NCBI RefSeq assembly: GCF_011397635.1
Contig: NC_064767.1
Location: 16,035,537 to 16,099,536 of the forward strand
DNA from: Epinephelus fuscoguttatus
Taxonomy: Eukaryota; Chordata; Actinopteri; Perciformes; Serranidae
Length of the DNA: 64,000 bases
Reading direction: 5' to 3'
How positions within the stretch are numbered: position 1 is the stretch's first letter; every line of letters begins with the position of its first letter. The notes under the pieces were generated by a model that worked only from the letters and a program-made list of their open reading frames with translations, was not told the DNA's origin and made no database searches. Positions 48,310 to 60,900 of the stretch are shown here, in pieces. The translations under genes and the position numbers were made by a program.

Positions 48310-48560
48310 TTATAATCATAATAATAATGCATTTTATTTATAGGTGCCAATAATAAAAACACAATAAAAGTTAATAAAAATGACTACACAAAAATCATAA
48401 TTATCAGTATTAGTTATAAAATCATCATAATAAAACCATTATCATCAATGTGTGTCTCCATTAAATCAGACCGAATATGCCAGCTTGAAAAGGTGTGTTT
48501 TCAAACAGGATTTGAAAGTGGAAAGGGAGTCATTGCAAAAGTCGTGGGTGCGAGAGTCCC
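48310..48560 (-). mobile_element. LINE 3' fragment
   Basis: The minus strand carries a decayed S-F-FKSCLKTHLFKLAYS-like end of a LINE ORF (near 48480-48540), then an AT-rich tail ending in ATT repeats near 48310-48330. It abuts the hAT end at 48306. Confidence 0.4.
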
Positions 48561-48944
48561 AACAGCCGGGGCAGAACAATAGGCATCAAGTACTGATACT
48601 AGAGGTTTGGGATAAACAGCTATTGATGATAACCATGATATTTAAAAAAATAAATATTGATATCATATCAATAATACACACACAATAATATTGGATAAAT
48701 AATGCAGCACCTCTTTAATCATTTCTCTCCCTTCTCACTTAATCACCCTTTCTATCCCCCTACACTCGAATTTTAAGTCTAATTCATTCACCAAAACTGA
48801 GACAAAACACACAAACAAAACTGAAGAAATCTAAATAATATTTTTTCCACATTCTCTATAGATATCACAAAGATATCACAATCATGATTTTTTTTTTGTT
48901 GTTGTTTGTTTGTTTATTGAAAATTTGATACTGTGCCAACCCTG

Positions 48945-49470
48945 TCACGTTTCAGTTCAGAGGAGGACCCAAATGCAGACCAACAGACAGTCTGAGTTTC
49001 TACCAGAAACTGAGCTTTAATGTAGCCGATTGGAAACACCCAGTGCAGGTAGGCAACTCAAAGTCCAAACAAAAGCAGAGCAAAAACCTGAAACTGAAAA
49101 CCAACTGGGAAGAACACAATGAACAGGGATGAATGCAGGGATGAATGCAGGAACGACCACAGAATGCACCCAGGATGAACACAGACTAACTGACCAAGAA
49201 CAAAAGGAAACACACAGGTATATACACAGAAAAAAAATCACAAGAACGAGACACAGCTGGAGTCTGAAGACACAGGCAAAAGGAGGGAAAGGGGGATTGG
49301 CTAACAACAAGGGTGGAGCAGACGAGACTAATAGAGAACAGGTGTGAAGGGACGACTCAGGGAACAGGGAAGGGCTAACGAGACAGGCGTGGCAGAAAAC
49401 AGGCGGGAAAACACACAAAGACAGGAAGTAAAACCAGACATGACACATGAGGAGAGAATCTACAAAATAA
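48945..49470 (-). repeat. Unclassified dispersed-repeat-like block
   Basis: Contains motifs recurring in teleost intergenic DNA (minus strand ACTTCCTGTCTTTGTGTG, CCCGCCTGTTTTCTGCCACG CCTGTC). A 169-codon minus-strand frame spans it but is low-complexity, Cys/Phe/Leu-rich, and I reject it as a gene. No clear ends. Confidence 0.35.
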
Positions 49471-49509
49471 AACAGGAAGCAGATTAGAATTATATCGGGA
49501 TACAAATGT

Positions 49510-49515
49510 TTTATT
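49510..49515 (-). terminator. AGT polyadenylation signal
   Basis: AATAAA on the minus strand (TTTATT on plus) about 315 bp after the AGT stop. Confidence 0.55.
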
Positions 49516-49828
49516 GCAGAAATCACAAATCATACCAAAACAAAAATAAACTCTTAGTTACAATATACAACGTATCAGTCATTCATGGTAGAGGTTCAAG
49601 GTTACTGTACCTACTCTACTGAAAATACTGTACAGAACTCTGCTATAATAAATTTTACAGAAAGATTGAAAAGTTCAGCTTAGTGTAACAGGTTCATATA
49701 AATACTGACACAGTGACTGTGAGTTTGTGGAGAGCTCTGATGGCTGATGACAACTACAACACTGTTGAATACTGATAGATTCTTCTTGAGCGAGGCTGCG
49801 CTATTGAGTTTTTAAGTACTATATAACT

Positions 49829-52800
49829 TTACAGTGTAGGATTGGTGATCTTGCCGAGCATGAGGATGGCGTTAGAATTTCCCTCTATGACAGAGAAGAA
49901 GAACGGACGGTTGATGAACAGTTTCAGAGGGACACCTGCTTCCTGGATCTTGTCCTGAGGTTCTGCTCCTTCCTCGGACATCTCAAACGTCACCCTGCTG
50001 ACCGCCTGAGAGGACAAAGAGAGATCAGTTAAAGACGCGCGCACACACACAGTAAGTGTTTTCCACCACAAGATGGCCACTCATGTAGTTCACCTTATCT
50101 ATAGTGAAGGGTTTGATGTTGCTGAGTTGGCTGAACTCAGCCAGGGAGCCCAACAGCTTGGCCTCAATTTCTGGATCCATGTGGGTCAGCAGGTCGCGCA
50201 TATCAGTCACAGCGGACATGGAGAACTTTGGGAGGGACAGCTCCAACAGACTGGACACATGGACACAAGAGGAAACAGATTTTAAGATGACAAGTGTTTG
50301 AACTAAAATGGGACTCTTTCTCCCTTTAAAATCTATAGGGATGACATGTTAATGATTGACTGATAGACAGTTACTAGCTCAGGTATTTAACTTAGAAGCC
50401 AATAAAATGGTGCATTCTGTAAGACCAGGAGCTCTGAATGCAGAATACTTGGAGCAGAATACTTCTATGCTGTGGTATTGCTACTTTAACTTAAAGGTCC
50501 AGTGTTTAGGGTTTAGGGGCATCTATTGGCAGAAACTGGATATCCTCCTGAGACTTTGTGTCCTAATATTGGGACATCACATTTTGGGTTTACTTGACCT
50601 TATACTTCATTCTACTTAACTTAGACCTGTTGTCCTTGTTCATGGGCACTTTTTCGTGCCATCTAGTGGTAGTAAGAGCACAATACACTAATCCATGTAA
50701 AAACAAGATGGCAGCCATCTCTGCCAAGTCAGTCTGCAGCCAATCCCAACACAAAAGTGGACACAGTCCAAAACCTGATCACTTTTTATGTTTGAAACTT
50801 GTTTATTTATGATTAATAATGTTTGTAGTCTGATATGGCAACACATTTGACCAATTTTAGCAACAGTAACAAGATAAGATGCTGTTAATTAGGAAGTACT
50901 CATTTGAAGACATCAGGACTTTATTACCGCCTCATTTGAGGACACTGGGACTAAATTATCGTTGACAGTGTTTAGATTTTTATACTCATCGGGTCCTACT
51001 GATCCCAAATAGCTAGGAGAAATTAAATATGCATACCAAACAACAGTTCAGGTCTCAGGAGGATATGATATTTATAACTATGTTTTTATTAGTTTATGAT
51101 CACCTGAAAATAAGAATTGTTGTGTTTACATCACTGTAGAACGAGTCTATAACATACAGAGCGGGTCCTCTTCTAAGACGTCCGCCATGTTGTTCTACAG
51201 TGGCTCAAAACTGAGAAGTCAAACACTGGCTCTAGACAGAACCATCTGCATCTTCACGTTGGCCACCGTAGTTCTCCTGCACACTTAGCACATCGGAGAA
51301 GTTTTAGCTCTGCAACCTTCTACACACCAGGGGTCTCATTTATAAACATTGCGCACACACAAAACGAGGCCTGAAAAGTTGTGATCTACAAAAACAGATT
51401 TAATGGGAGAAACTTTGATCAATTCTTACGATCATTTTGGAGATAGGAAATTGGTGATGCAGATGGTGAGGTGAAGGCCTGATTGTAGGAATTGTCTAAT
51501 ATTTTTTGGGGCATGCCATTTTTGGAGTTTGTCTGCTCTATATTGTTAGTATGCACTGTTTTACAAATGAGACCCCAGACCTTTAAATAAAAGTTCTCAG
51601 TACTTCTGCCACTGTAGGATATTGAGCATGGAGACATGGTGATACTACTCTAGGTCTGGTTATAAAAAAGCACTCACCCTTCCTGGAGGCTCTGGTACCA
51701 GTCGGACATGACGTCGGTGAGCAGCTTAGACTCAATGTCATGGAGGTCGGCCCCTTCATGAGGCAGGACCAGCAACATGTAGGACCGTTTGCTCAGAGAC
51801 AGCTTCACAACTGTGCACCGCCGCACCTTCATGGTAACAACAGAAAAATATTGTGGATGAATCCTTACCCAAGTCCGTTTCATATTTTCACATATAAACA
51901 AATGAGCCAATGAATTAAAAAGATGCACTAAGATTTACCTTATCATTTAGGTAGTGGTACCGACCCGTGTGGGTCATCAGAGGAGCCATCACTGTGGTTG
52001 TTTCATCCACATGAAACTCCTGCAAGGAGGTCTTCTCTGGCTGAAAAGCTGTTCTCCAGTTGCCTAAACAGACAATCAAAGACCAGTCAGGTACTGCAAG
52101 ATGGTGCAGTAGTTGACAGAACTATAAACGTTGTTATCTGTAGGATTTCAGTTTGATGTATCAGCAACAACACAAATCTAAGTGTGTTTGACTGGCACAT
52201 GTAAATACTCTGTGGTAAATGTACTTAGAATTTATTGCAAATCTGATCATGGTCATTAGAAGTGGTACCAGGCTTGATTTAATATCATCATCCTGGCATT
52301 GTGATAAAGATTAAAGTCTTGTGGTGTCTGTTCACACTCCTATAATACAGGTAGTTAAATTATGAATGTTAATCTGTGTATTCTGTATAATCATTTTAAC
52401 AGAGGTCTAAGCAAAACAGAGGACGAGCCAGACCTTGGAAGTTGAAGGAAGTAGCAAACAGAAGGTCGCTGCTGGAGTTCAGATCTTTGAAAATGCCCTT
52501 CACCCTCCCGTCTGATGTCTTCTCCACGAAGCTGTTCACCAGCTGCTCCGCCTCCTCAGGTTTGGAGAAATCCACACCGCGGATGAATGATGTGTCAGAG
52601 AAGTCCTGCGTGCCTTGAATAAAGTCCTCGGACAATTGAGCGTCCTGGCGAGTGAAGGTCCAGACCTGGGTGGTGATTTCATCTTTGGGTCCGTCATCCA
52701 CCAGAGAGTTGATGCCCTGCAGGGTCTTGAGAACCTTGTGTCCATCCACCAAGGACACACAGTCCTCTCGGTCGGTTTCGCTGCTCAGGCCCAGTAGAAG

Positions 52801-53391
52801 CTGAAAGGAAAGGTGGGAATTGAGAAAGATTAACGTCTTTGAGTAAACGTACAGCACCTGATAATCAGATAGATGGTAAGGATCGTACCCAAAATAGTAA
52901 AGGATCACCAAGTACTGCTTGCCTAAAACCCTTTTGGGCCATCTCTACAATGAGAACAAATCAAAAACAAAGACCTGGAATGAGCTTGCTGTCTTCTTGG
53001 AGGCCCCCAGGTAGAAGGTGACGAGGGATCCGTAGGTGTTGACCGGAGAGAGGAGAGTGTTGGTGCTGCGCTGCTTGCTGCTGACAGCCTGGTACATCCT
53101 CAGGCCCAGAGAGTTCAACAGCTCTGCCAGAACCGCCGTCCTCTCTGTGATGTTCTGCCTCTGTGTATCCACTTTCAATGGGTCCCTGCTGTCTGGTGTC
53201 AGGACTTCAATATCAAGCAGGGACACAGGAAGTGTCTCCAGGGGCTTTGACGCCTGGGTCTGCAGGGTCTCACAGGTGACATTCTCGGCAGCGAACAGGT
53301 GGAAGGGGTGCACATAGACACGGTTGGCTTGGGTTCCTGAGAGGTAGCAGCAGAGTAGGAGGGCTACCACAGGCACGCGCAGTATCTGCAT
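49829..53391 (-). CDS. agt: AGT, angiotensinogen (complete coding region)
   Basis: Secreted non-inhibitory serpin (SERPINA8) and precursor of angiotensins; renin releases angiotensin I from its N-terminus. Six coding exons: 52975-53391, 52434-52800, 51939-52063, 51678-51826, 50094-50250, 49829-50005; 463 codons plus TAA, all AG/GT with matching phases. Residues 1-22 are a signal peptide (LLLCCYLSGTQA). Residues 23-32 are NRVYVHPFHL, angiotensin I with Asn1 and Val5. Cys40 (mature Cys18) and Cys153, in EDCVSLVDGHKVL, match the two cysteines of the human redox-sensitive disulphide. NVT at 37-39 is a glycosylation site. The C-terminus NRPFFFSVIEGNSNAILMLG ..NP is serpin-typical. Human AGT has four coding exons, so two extra introns are inferred. 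An acceptor at 53430/53431 (TCTCTCTGCAG) shows that the 5' UTR is split. Confidence 0.96.
50491..51329. mobile_element. TTAA-type non-autonomous element in AGT intron 4, right end diverged
   Basis: Starts TTAAAGGTCCAGTGTTTAGG GTTTAGGGGCATCTATTGG, the same family end as at 19079. It contains the block shared with 33298-33541. The expected inverted right end is only weakly visible near 51300-51329 (TGCAACCTTCTACACACCAG), so that boundary is approximate. Confidence 0.55.
51330..51576. mobile_element. Short MITE in AGT intron 4
   Basis: Ends GGGGTCTCATTTATAAA and, reverse complemented from the right, GGGGTCTCATTTGTAAA. 247 bp, non-coding, immediately next to the preceding element. Confidence 0.75.
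53323..53325 (-). other. agt: AGT signal peptide / angiotensin I junction
   Basis: The Asn1 codon of angiotensin I follows Ala22, with the decapeptide NRVYVHPFHL next and Phe-Ala after it. The renin-type cut would fall after Leu32 and the converting-enzyme cut after Phe30. His at position 9 differs from the Asn9 form known in some salmonids. Confidence 0.8.
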
Positions 53392-54691
53392 TTTACCTTT
53401 TGTTGGTATTCACCTTAAAACAATTCTTTCTGCAGAGAGAGACAGATATTTTTAGTTTTACAACAAATTACCTGGAGTTTATCAACCTATCAGCTGGCTC
53501 TTGAATCCTTGGAAAGTTAGTATAGGGTGGCCTGTGGAGCTACATCACTATTAGCGTGGCTTTCGTCAGAAATCTGGCTGGATCTGGTTTTCCGTCTGTA
53601 ACAGGATTGGCTGGCAGGGACATTGGACATAGAGCGCCATGTCAGTGATGGATTGATGGCTCTTTGTGTTGCCTTTTTTCTGCTGGTCAGTGAATGAGAG
53701 CAGGCATTACCCTCTGCAACAGAGGTCGCATAGATAATGAAGACGCATCTACGTGTGTCTGTGTGCAAACTTGTTTGTGTTCACAAACTAAAATAAGATG
53801 GATGATTCATTTGAATTTTGTTTGTTGTTTATTTGAATCCTGGTAAAGCAGCCTTCAGATGGAGGATGCAAACTGAGTGTGCTCAGGCAGGCCCCAGACC
53901 AAATTGTCCCAATACATTAAGACAAAACAGTTCACCTTGGACACCGTGATTGGAAAATATGATACTTGTGACAAATTTGGCAGCATTTATGTTGTAATAC
54001 CTGCACAAATAAACACATCATCTAGAATAAATGACAAGACATAAGTTGCAAAACAAACTTTTACACACCTATAGTATATAATTAAAAATAATGGACAAGT
54101 TCATTGACGTGTTTCACATTTTCTCAAGTTCCCAAACACTTTTTATGCATTGACCTAGATGTCTGTAGAGGAGAGTAACTTTGGTGAGCGCTCTTATGCA
54201 AAAATAGGACTTTATCCTTTGAGTTGAACGTGCAGAAAATGTGGACTGATGGACTCTTGGAAGATGTGAGCAAACACTAGATTTTCCTCTATTTGGAAAT
54301 GTACCACAGGACATGGCCTTGGTACCTTGTCAATAAAAGCAGTGTTCTTATACACAACCAACCCACCTATGTACCCAGTGACACAATGGAGGAGGTCAAA
54401 AAACCTGCCTGATTCATTGTCACTGATGTTTTCTGTCAAGATCCAGATTTCTAACTCATTGGATGTGATTCATTATAACCTTGTCTTTGAGTGGAAACTT
54501 AGTTGTACTGTTTATTTTTATAAAGTATTTAACCCTCACATTAAATGATACATTTCAAACATTAAGTTTTGGCTTTGAATAAGATTATAGATTTGTCACG
54601 AGTTATAGGACTCCAAAAGTTTCCCCTCGTCTCTTTAGAGTTTCTACATTCACTGCACAAGCAATTGATTAGAGATAAAGTTTGCTCTTAC

Positions 54692-54866
54692 CGTATGTGT
54701 CTGCTGCTGCTGCTGCTGCTGCTGATTGAGGTGCTGAGTGAAGTCCTGGCTCCTCTGCTCCCTCTCTTTAACCCGTCCAGCCTGCCGTGGTGCTCCCACC
54801 CTGGTTACTGATTAACCAGAGGAGCATTGAGTCAGGGGCTCTGCTGTCATGACTTACACCCCGCTT
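54692..54866 (-). promoter_or_regulatory. agt: Candidate untranslated exon 1 and promoter of AGT
   Basis: On the minus strand ACACATACG|GTAAGAG at 54692/54691 is a strong donor that would splice to the acceptor before the AGT start codon. The exon would hold a (CAG)6 run (54700-54723). A TATTTAT box lies at 54891-54897, placing a start site near 54865. Inferred from consensus only; the exon start is approximate. Confidence 0.42.
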
Positions 54867-54897
54867 TGTACTGACGCGCTACTGCTATAGATAAATA

Positions 54898-55880
54898 GAT
54901 CTGACAGAGAGAGACCACCCAATGTCCCTCTGCATGTTGACTTTAGGCTGATGATGCAAGCACATCCTGGAGGGGGTGACAGGGGGCTCAACTTCCACAA
55001 AGGACGAGTGGGAAGCAGAAGGACAGCCAGGCTTGTTTGTGTTTGGTAGTGACTCACTGAAATGTCACCATATTGTGGGGTGTTTATTTGTAGAGAAGAA
55101 AATGTGTTATTGATTAATTACGCATGTTCTTTGACAACCCAGGGGTTGAACAAGTAAAGAAGTGTCAAACCTGAATAACTTAAATCAGCGTGAGAAAAAG
55201 AAGACAGAAATTATTTTCATGTTTTATCATTCTGTTCTGCTATTATTGTTCCTGTTTTACTGTCTTTATCTCTATACACTTCCTCCGGTCTGATGTAGAT
55301 GTACTCTTTGCTATGAATTTACAATAATGCTCATTAGATGTGTGAAATTCTGGACATCCCACTGACTTGGATGTTAGTTCAATAAATGCCCTCAAAAGTG
55401 AGGACTAATCAAAAACCCTCTAGTGTCAAACTGTATAAAGTTACGACTGCATTTAGAGAGATAATAAACCCAACATGTCCTTGGAAAAGAGCAAATATTT
55501 TTTGTAGGCGGGTAAACAAGCTTATTAAGCACATTTAGTAGCTCGTATTTGCTATTAAAGGTCAACATCCGTGACTTTAATGAGGAAAATCCTTCACGCA
55601 CACCTGATTCAACAGGGCAGGGTACACTAGGTTTTCTCATCAGAAAGAAGAACATTGTGTTTTACATCAGGTGTTTTACAGCCCTGGCTTTATCTTTTAT
55701 AAACATTGTTGCAGTGATAATTGATAACTGGAAGTTAAGACTGTGTAAAGCAAAAGTGGATGACTTTATGTGATAATGACAGTTGGACTGATTGGAATCT
55801 AAAATTAGTCATCTAACTGTTAACAATGTGAAACTAACCAACAACCAGTATGTTACACTTTATGTTGTTGCTGATAGCTA
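54898..55880. other. Region upstream of AGT, no gene seen
   Basis: AT-rich intergenic sequence. I see no coding frame with similarity and no defined element. Confidence 0.5.
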
Positions 55881-56450
55881 CATTTTAGAGTTCAGAGTTA
55901 GAGTACATTCAGTATTGAATTTAAATCCTTTTCCTCACTTACAAAGCTCTAAATGGCCAGGCTCCATCATATCTTAGAGAGCTCATTGTGCCCTATTATC
56001 CCACCAGAACTCTGCACTCTGAGAATGCAGGGTTACTCGTGGTCCCTAAAGTCTCCTAAAGTAGAACAGGAGCCAGAGCCTTCAGCTATCAGGCTCCTTG
56101 TCTGTGGAACCATCTTCCTGTTTCGGTCCGGGAGGCAGACACCGTCTCCACATTTAAGACTAGACTTAAGACTTTCCTTTTTGGTTAAGCTTATAGTTAG
56201 GGCTGGCTCAGGCTTGTCTTGGACCAGCCCCTAGTTAGGCTGACATAGGCCTAGTCTGCCATCTATGATACACTGAGCTGCTTCTCTCCTTCTGTCTCTT
56301 GCTGTAAGATTCTGAAAAGTCTTCTTCATTTGCTAACATTCATGTCCTGTTACTGCATGTCACTAACCCCTCTTCTTCTCCAGAGCCTTTGCACTCTGCT
56401 GTCTTGCAGGTTCCCCTGGACTCTTAACAATCTTAAAATTTTAACTTTCA
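55880..56450 (+). mobile_element. LINE 3' fragment (jockey/L2-like clade)
   Basis: The plus strand reads LTYKALNGQAPSYLRELIVP, YYPTRTLRSENAGLLVVPKV and, after an in-frame stop, AFSYQAPCLWNHLPVSVREA then FKTRLKTFLFG. This is the extreme C-terminal part of a teleost LINE ORF, followed by its conserved 3' tail (AAGCTTATAGTTAGGGCTGG CTCAGG). Frameshifts and stops show it is dead. Confidence 0.75.
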
Positions 56451-56825
56451 CTAAATTTGCTAGTGTCTCTGTAAAGCTTTGGCTAAACAGTGCATTGAGC
56501 TAAATGCTAATGTCGGTATGCTAACACACTTACCATGACAATGACAATGTGTAAATGTTAAGCAAATACCATATTCATCATCTTAGTTTAGCAAGTTAGC
56601 ATGCTTTCATTTGCTAATTAGCACTTAACACAAAGTACACCTGAGGCTCATGGGAATGTAATTTGATAGCAGGTATTTAGTCATAAACCAGCGAATTGGA
56701 CAAATTAAAATTTGGACATTATGATGGCGCTAGATGAAAAGTTAAATAATCACCAAAGTTACTTCCAGTCTCCTTTAGGGAGGCATGAATGTGTGTAATA
56801 AATTTCATGGCAATACATCCAACAG

Positions 56826-57185
56826 CAGTACGGTGGTATGGTGGTTAGCATTCTCGCCTCGCAGCAAGAGGGTTCCCTGTTCGAATCCAGGGTGGGGGGC
56901 TCGAACCCCGAGGTGGGGGTGGAGCTTGCATGCTCTCCCAATGTCAGCTCTCTGGGTACTCCGGCTTCCTCCCACAGTCCAAAGACATGCAGGTCAATTG
57001 GTGACTCTAAATTGTCCGTAGGTGTGAATGTGAGTTGGTTGGTTGTCTGTCTCTATGTGTCAGCCCTGTGATAGTCTGGCGACCTGTCCAGGGTGTACCC
57101 CGTCTCTCGCCTAATGTCAGCTGGGATAGGCTCCAGCTTTCCCGTGACCCCTATCTGGATAAGCAGAAAGTGGAAAACGAATGAA
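56826..57185 (+). mobile_element. tRNA-derived SINE, near full length
   Basis: The head GTACGGTGGTATGGTGGTTA GCATTCTCGCCTCGCAGCAA and GTTCGAATCC are pol III A/B-box-like. The body has ACTCCGGCTTCCTCCCACAG TCCAAAGACATGCAGG, and the tail CGACCTGTCCAGGGTGTACC CCG ends at GGATAAGCAGAAAGTGGAAA. Same family as at 28126 and 62163. Confidence 0.85.
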
Positions 57186-57930
57186 AGAGCATCCAAAAGC
57201 TGGTGGTGCCATAGGTAACATCAGGAGATAAAAGTCACCAAGGTCAGTAGGATTCATCCACGGGTCACCATGAATGTGAGTGTCTGTCAAAAATTACAAA
57301 ATAAACACTATGATAGTATAACAACATAAAATCTAGATGTTTTTACTACAAAATTTGCAATGAAATGTGAAGATATGTGAATCTTCAGCTGCAAAAGAGG
57401 TATGCTTCTCATTTAATCTAATATAAAGAGCATCAATTAACCTGATCTATGTGTGTGCATGATTACAGGACAATGCAATTGTAAGCTTCTGTATGGTGAA
57501 TTTTATTTTAAGTTTTACAAACATGAAACCATATCAGTATTTTCTTTAAGTCTGAAAATAGACATGAACAGGTTTTTGGTGTTCACACTATTTCCTGTAG
57601 AAGCAATGCAGCTGACGCAGCAGGATTCGTGCGGTGGCAAATGTCAGCCATAAATACTACAGCATATGTCAGTTACCCATTCAAGATCATCATAGTGGAT
57701 CTTTAATGATCTGTTCATCTGCAAGTTCCCAAAAACCCTCATGAAGTTTTATCACGTCTTGAATAAATATCTTAAAACACATCCTGAAGCTATGGAGGTG
57801 AACAATCTTTGCGTACGCTTTATGACAGTTAACCAACTGTGGTGTTTCTCAGCCGTAATGATTAATGAGTAATCCATCACTATCACTATTGGTGGCTGCA
57901 GAAACTTTACGGGTGCTACACCAAAGTGTT
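57186..57930. other. Region upstream of the CUB/SMB gene
   Basis: AT-rich intergenic DNA without a recognised gene; it probably holds the regulatory region of the gene starting at 57976. Confidence 0.4.
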
Positions 57931-57934
57931 TGGC

Positions 57935-57941
57935 TATTTAA
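57935..57941 (+). promoter_or_regulatory. TATA-like box of the CUB/SMB gene
   Basis: TATTTAA, 41 bp upstream of the ATG at 57976, which would leave a very short 5' UTR of about 5-15 nt. The box suggests a tightly tissue-specific promoter; inferred from position only. Confidence 0.4.
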
Positions 57942-57975
57942 ACTGCCCTGTTCAGCATCTGAATCAAGCTGGAGG

Positions 57976-60900
57976 ATGAGCAGATTCACCATGTGGACTC
58001 TTTTAGTTCTTTGCAGCGTGATCGTCTTACATGGAGTGCAAGGTATTGCCCACTAATTTCTTAATATGTTTGTTTCTTTGGTTTTCAATTGGGTTTTAAC
58101 ATGATTTTTTGCTGTTGTTACTAATGCTGTCTCTGGTCTTTAAGTTGGCACACTCTGACCTTTTGTCCTTTGTGTTTTACTCATGATACACCAGGTGTTG
58201 ATCGCCTTGGAACAACTAAGGCAATGTATCGACCAACAGGACCAGCAGGTACGGTGTAAATAATATAACTGTGGTTTAGCTTTAACTGTGCTGCCATATC
58301 CAAAATGTTGCTGGCATGAATTGTCCCTTTGAAGACCCACTGGGGCATTTTTTGACTAACTATATATGTTTCTTGTATGATGGCATTCCTTTTGTTTTCA
58401 TCATATTCAATTTGTTACTATTTTATTCTTTATGAGTCATTTTTAATTTCATGATCCTGTGTTTCTTCTGGTGTAGATCCTAACTGTGTCAGTCGGCTTC
58501 TTGGCAGGACGGGGGCTCTTGCCAGCAAAAACTATCCAAATCCGTACCCTAACTCAAAAACCTGCATTTGGTATATCACACCGAGCAGTGGAATCGTGGA
58601 GCTGAGCTTCCGTGCTCTATCGTAAGCATATGCTCTGCATATACAGAAGGGCCTATGATTACTAACTACTGTTACTGCATCGTCTGTAGCTTTAAATCCA
58701 AACTTCTGTTCTTCTTTTGTCCCTATTATAGCATTGAATATCACCCGACTTGTGATTATGATGCCCTTTTCATCTTTGACGGCCCTTATACCAGTAGCAG
58801 GCTCTTGGGCAAACTGTGTGGCACAAACAGTACCACCTTCCGCTCTACCGGGCCTGCTATGACTTTGCAGTTCACGACTGATAGAGATACTAGCTCCTCG
58901 GGATTTTATGCTGAATTCAGGGCTAAGGGTAAGTCACAATGCTTATGACTTAGATGTTTATGGAATTTCTGAAATGTCTCCATTGTAATTAAATCTAGGA
59001 TTTTATGTGTAGCATTAAGTCTCATTACAGCCATGCAGAGAGCGACCTAAACTGTGTTTTCAGTTGTGGTGAATGGTTTTGTGTGTGTTTGTCTCTGCAG
59101 GTGGAACTTCCTGCAGAAACAGCTGTGGCTACTGGCTCGGAAACTGCTCATGCTCCTCAAGCTGTGAACAAAGAGGGAACTGTTGTCCAAACTTCAAAGG
59201 TAAGCAGTGGTTGAAAGAAGCTAAGTACATTTACTCAAATACTCTACTTGCATACAGTTTCAGGGAACTTTAATTCAGTATTTTGATTCTGTGCTACTTT
59301 TTACTTCGTGGTGCCTCTAATCTAATGTTGAGTCGTCAGCAGTTTGCACCAGCTTTTCACGTGGTTTCATTTAAATATCTGTTATCTATAAATATAGTAT
59401 TCATTATTTAGGCCCATAGACATGAAGGTTAGGTTAACTGGTGTACGCATGAACGGTTGTCTGTCTCTAGGCCTTTTTACACAGACAGCTCTATAGAGCC
59501 GCAATGTAGGCCCCTCTGTATGCCGGCTTTGCATTATTAGGCCCGTTTCCACTGAAGAAATTCCTGGTACTATTTGGGGGGCAGGAACTTTACAGAAACG
59601 TCCTCTGCTCGGCCCTCTCAATTGCCGTGTCTCCACTGAGAGGGCAGAGTAGGAGGAAGTTACCGGGCTCTGGATGTGACGTAATCGTTGCATGACCCTT
59701 TTGACCGGGGCGACGCGGCAAAGAAACAAACAATTTGCAACTTGCTTTTCTTTTTACGACTCCTCGTCTGCTGAGTTGTAAAAATGGCGGCTATTTTGTC
59801 GCTTTCTGTTGACGTCACATCCCACCTTGAGTATAGTTCCGGAACGCTGTCCTTCGGGGGTGGTTCCTGCGGCGGAGACACGCACCAACGGCCCCGACCC
59901 CGTAAAATTACACCGAAGTTCCTGCGGTGGAAACGGGCCTATTGTTACACAGAAAACAAACAACGGCGGCATCACACCGCCCTAGTGTGTCATTCCAAAT
60001 AGCATGCCCGCACAAGGAAAAGACGCGTGGCAGACATGACATGTAACACAACAGCATCGGACAGTAGTGTGACATATAACAGACACATAAGCAGTGCGTC
60101 ATCAAACAATAACAATGGTATAACACGGCAATAACAATCATTTACCGTCCCTGTTAAATAGCTGCTGATCTCGTCCTTGGCTTGGGGAGTAAGGAGCTCC
60201 CAGACCTCATTGTTTTCCCAATTTGTGGACATTTTCTTCTATGAGTTAGCCGCTAACTGCTATCACCTACTTTTTAAATCTTCTTAAATCTATCTGTGGT
60301 GGGTGGCACACATAACACATAGTCAAAATGTCACGTCTGTGCCGCCCATGATCCCATCCTGCTGGCTGTCCCTCTTATACAGACATTGCGGTACTGCTAA
60401 CCTCTTTGAATAAAGTAGCTCACCTGATTTTTCCCTCTGACGATCAGTAAAGGCTATTTATCTATCTATCTATCTAATAATTCTGATATATCAACTAATC
60501 TAATCTCTCTGTTTTACAGATTACTGTGCATTCTCACCCACATACACAACTACACCATCAGTATCATGTAAGATGCAGTTTTATTCTCACTCAGTAAAAG
60601 TTTCATTTAAGAAATACATTTTTTTGGGGAGGCAATCTTGCTGTAACCTAAACATTGTCTCTCAGATCAGCCCTCATGTCGTTACAACTGCGGCGGGCAC
60701 CTGGGAAGCTGTTCCTGCACAAGCTCTTGTCAATACTATGGCAACTGTTGCCATGACTACAGCTGTAAGTGCCAAGTCTAACAAATCAACAGTGTTAACA
60801 ACCTCTGCAGTCCTGTCTTGCTTTGAGCAATCAGTCTGTCAATTCCAGTGTAATGCTGTGCCGAGAATGAAACACACCTTTGTCCCTTTTTTTGTTTTTG

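Noticed and set aside
49017-49526. 169-codon hydrophobic minus-strand frame downstream of AGT
   Set aside because: Low-complexity, located in repeat-like DNA and the AGT 3' side, with no signal or domain pattern that holds up.
56826-56905. tRNA gene
   Set aside because: The A/B-box-like head belongs to a SINE; body and tail follow and no cloverleaf is intact.
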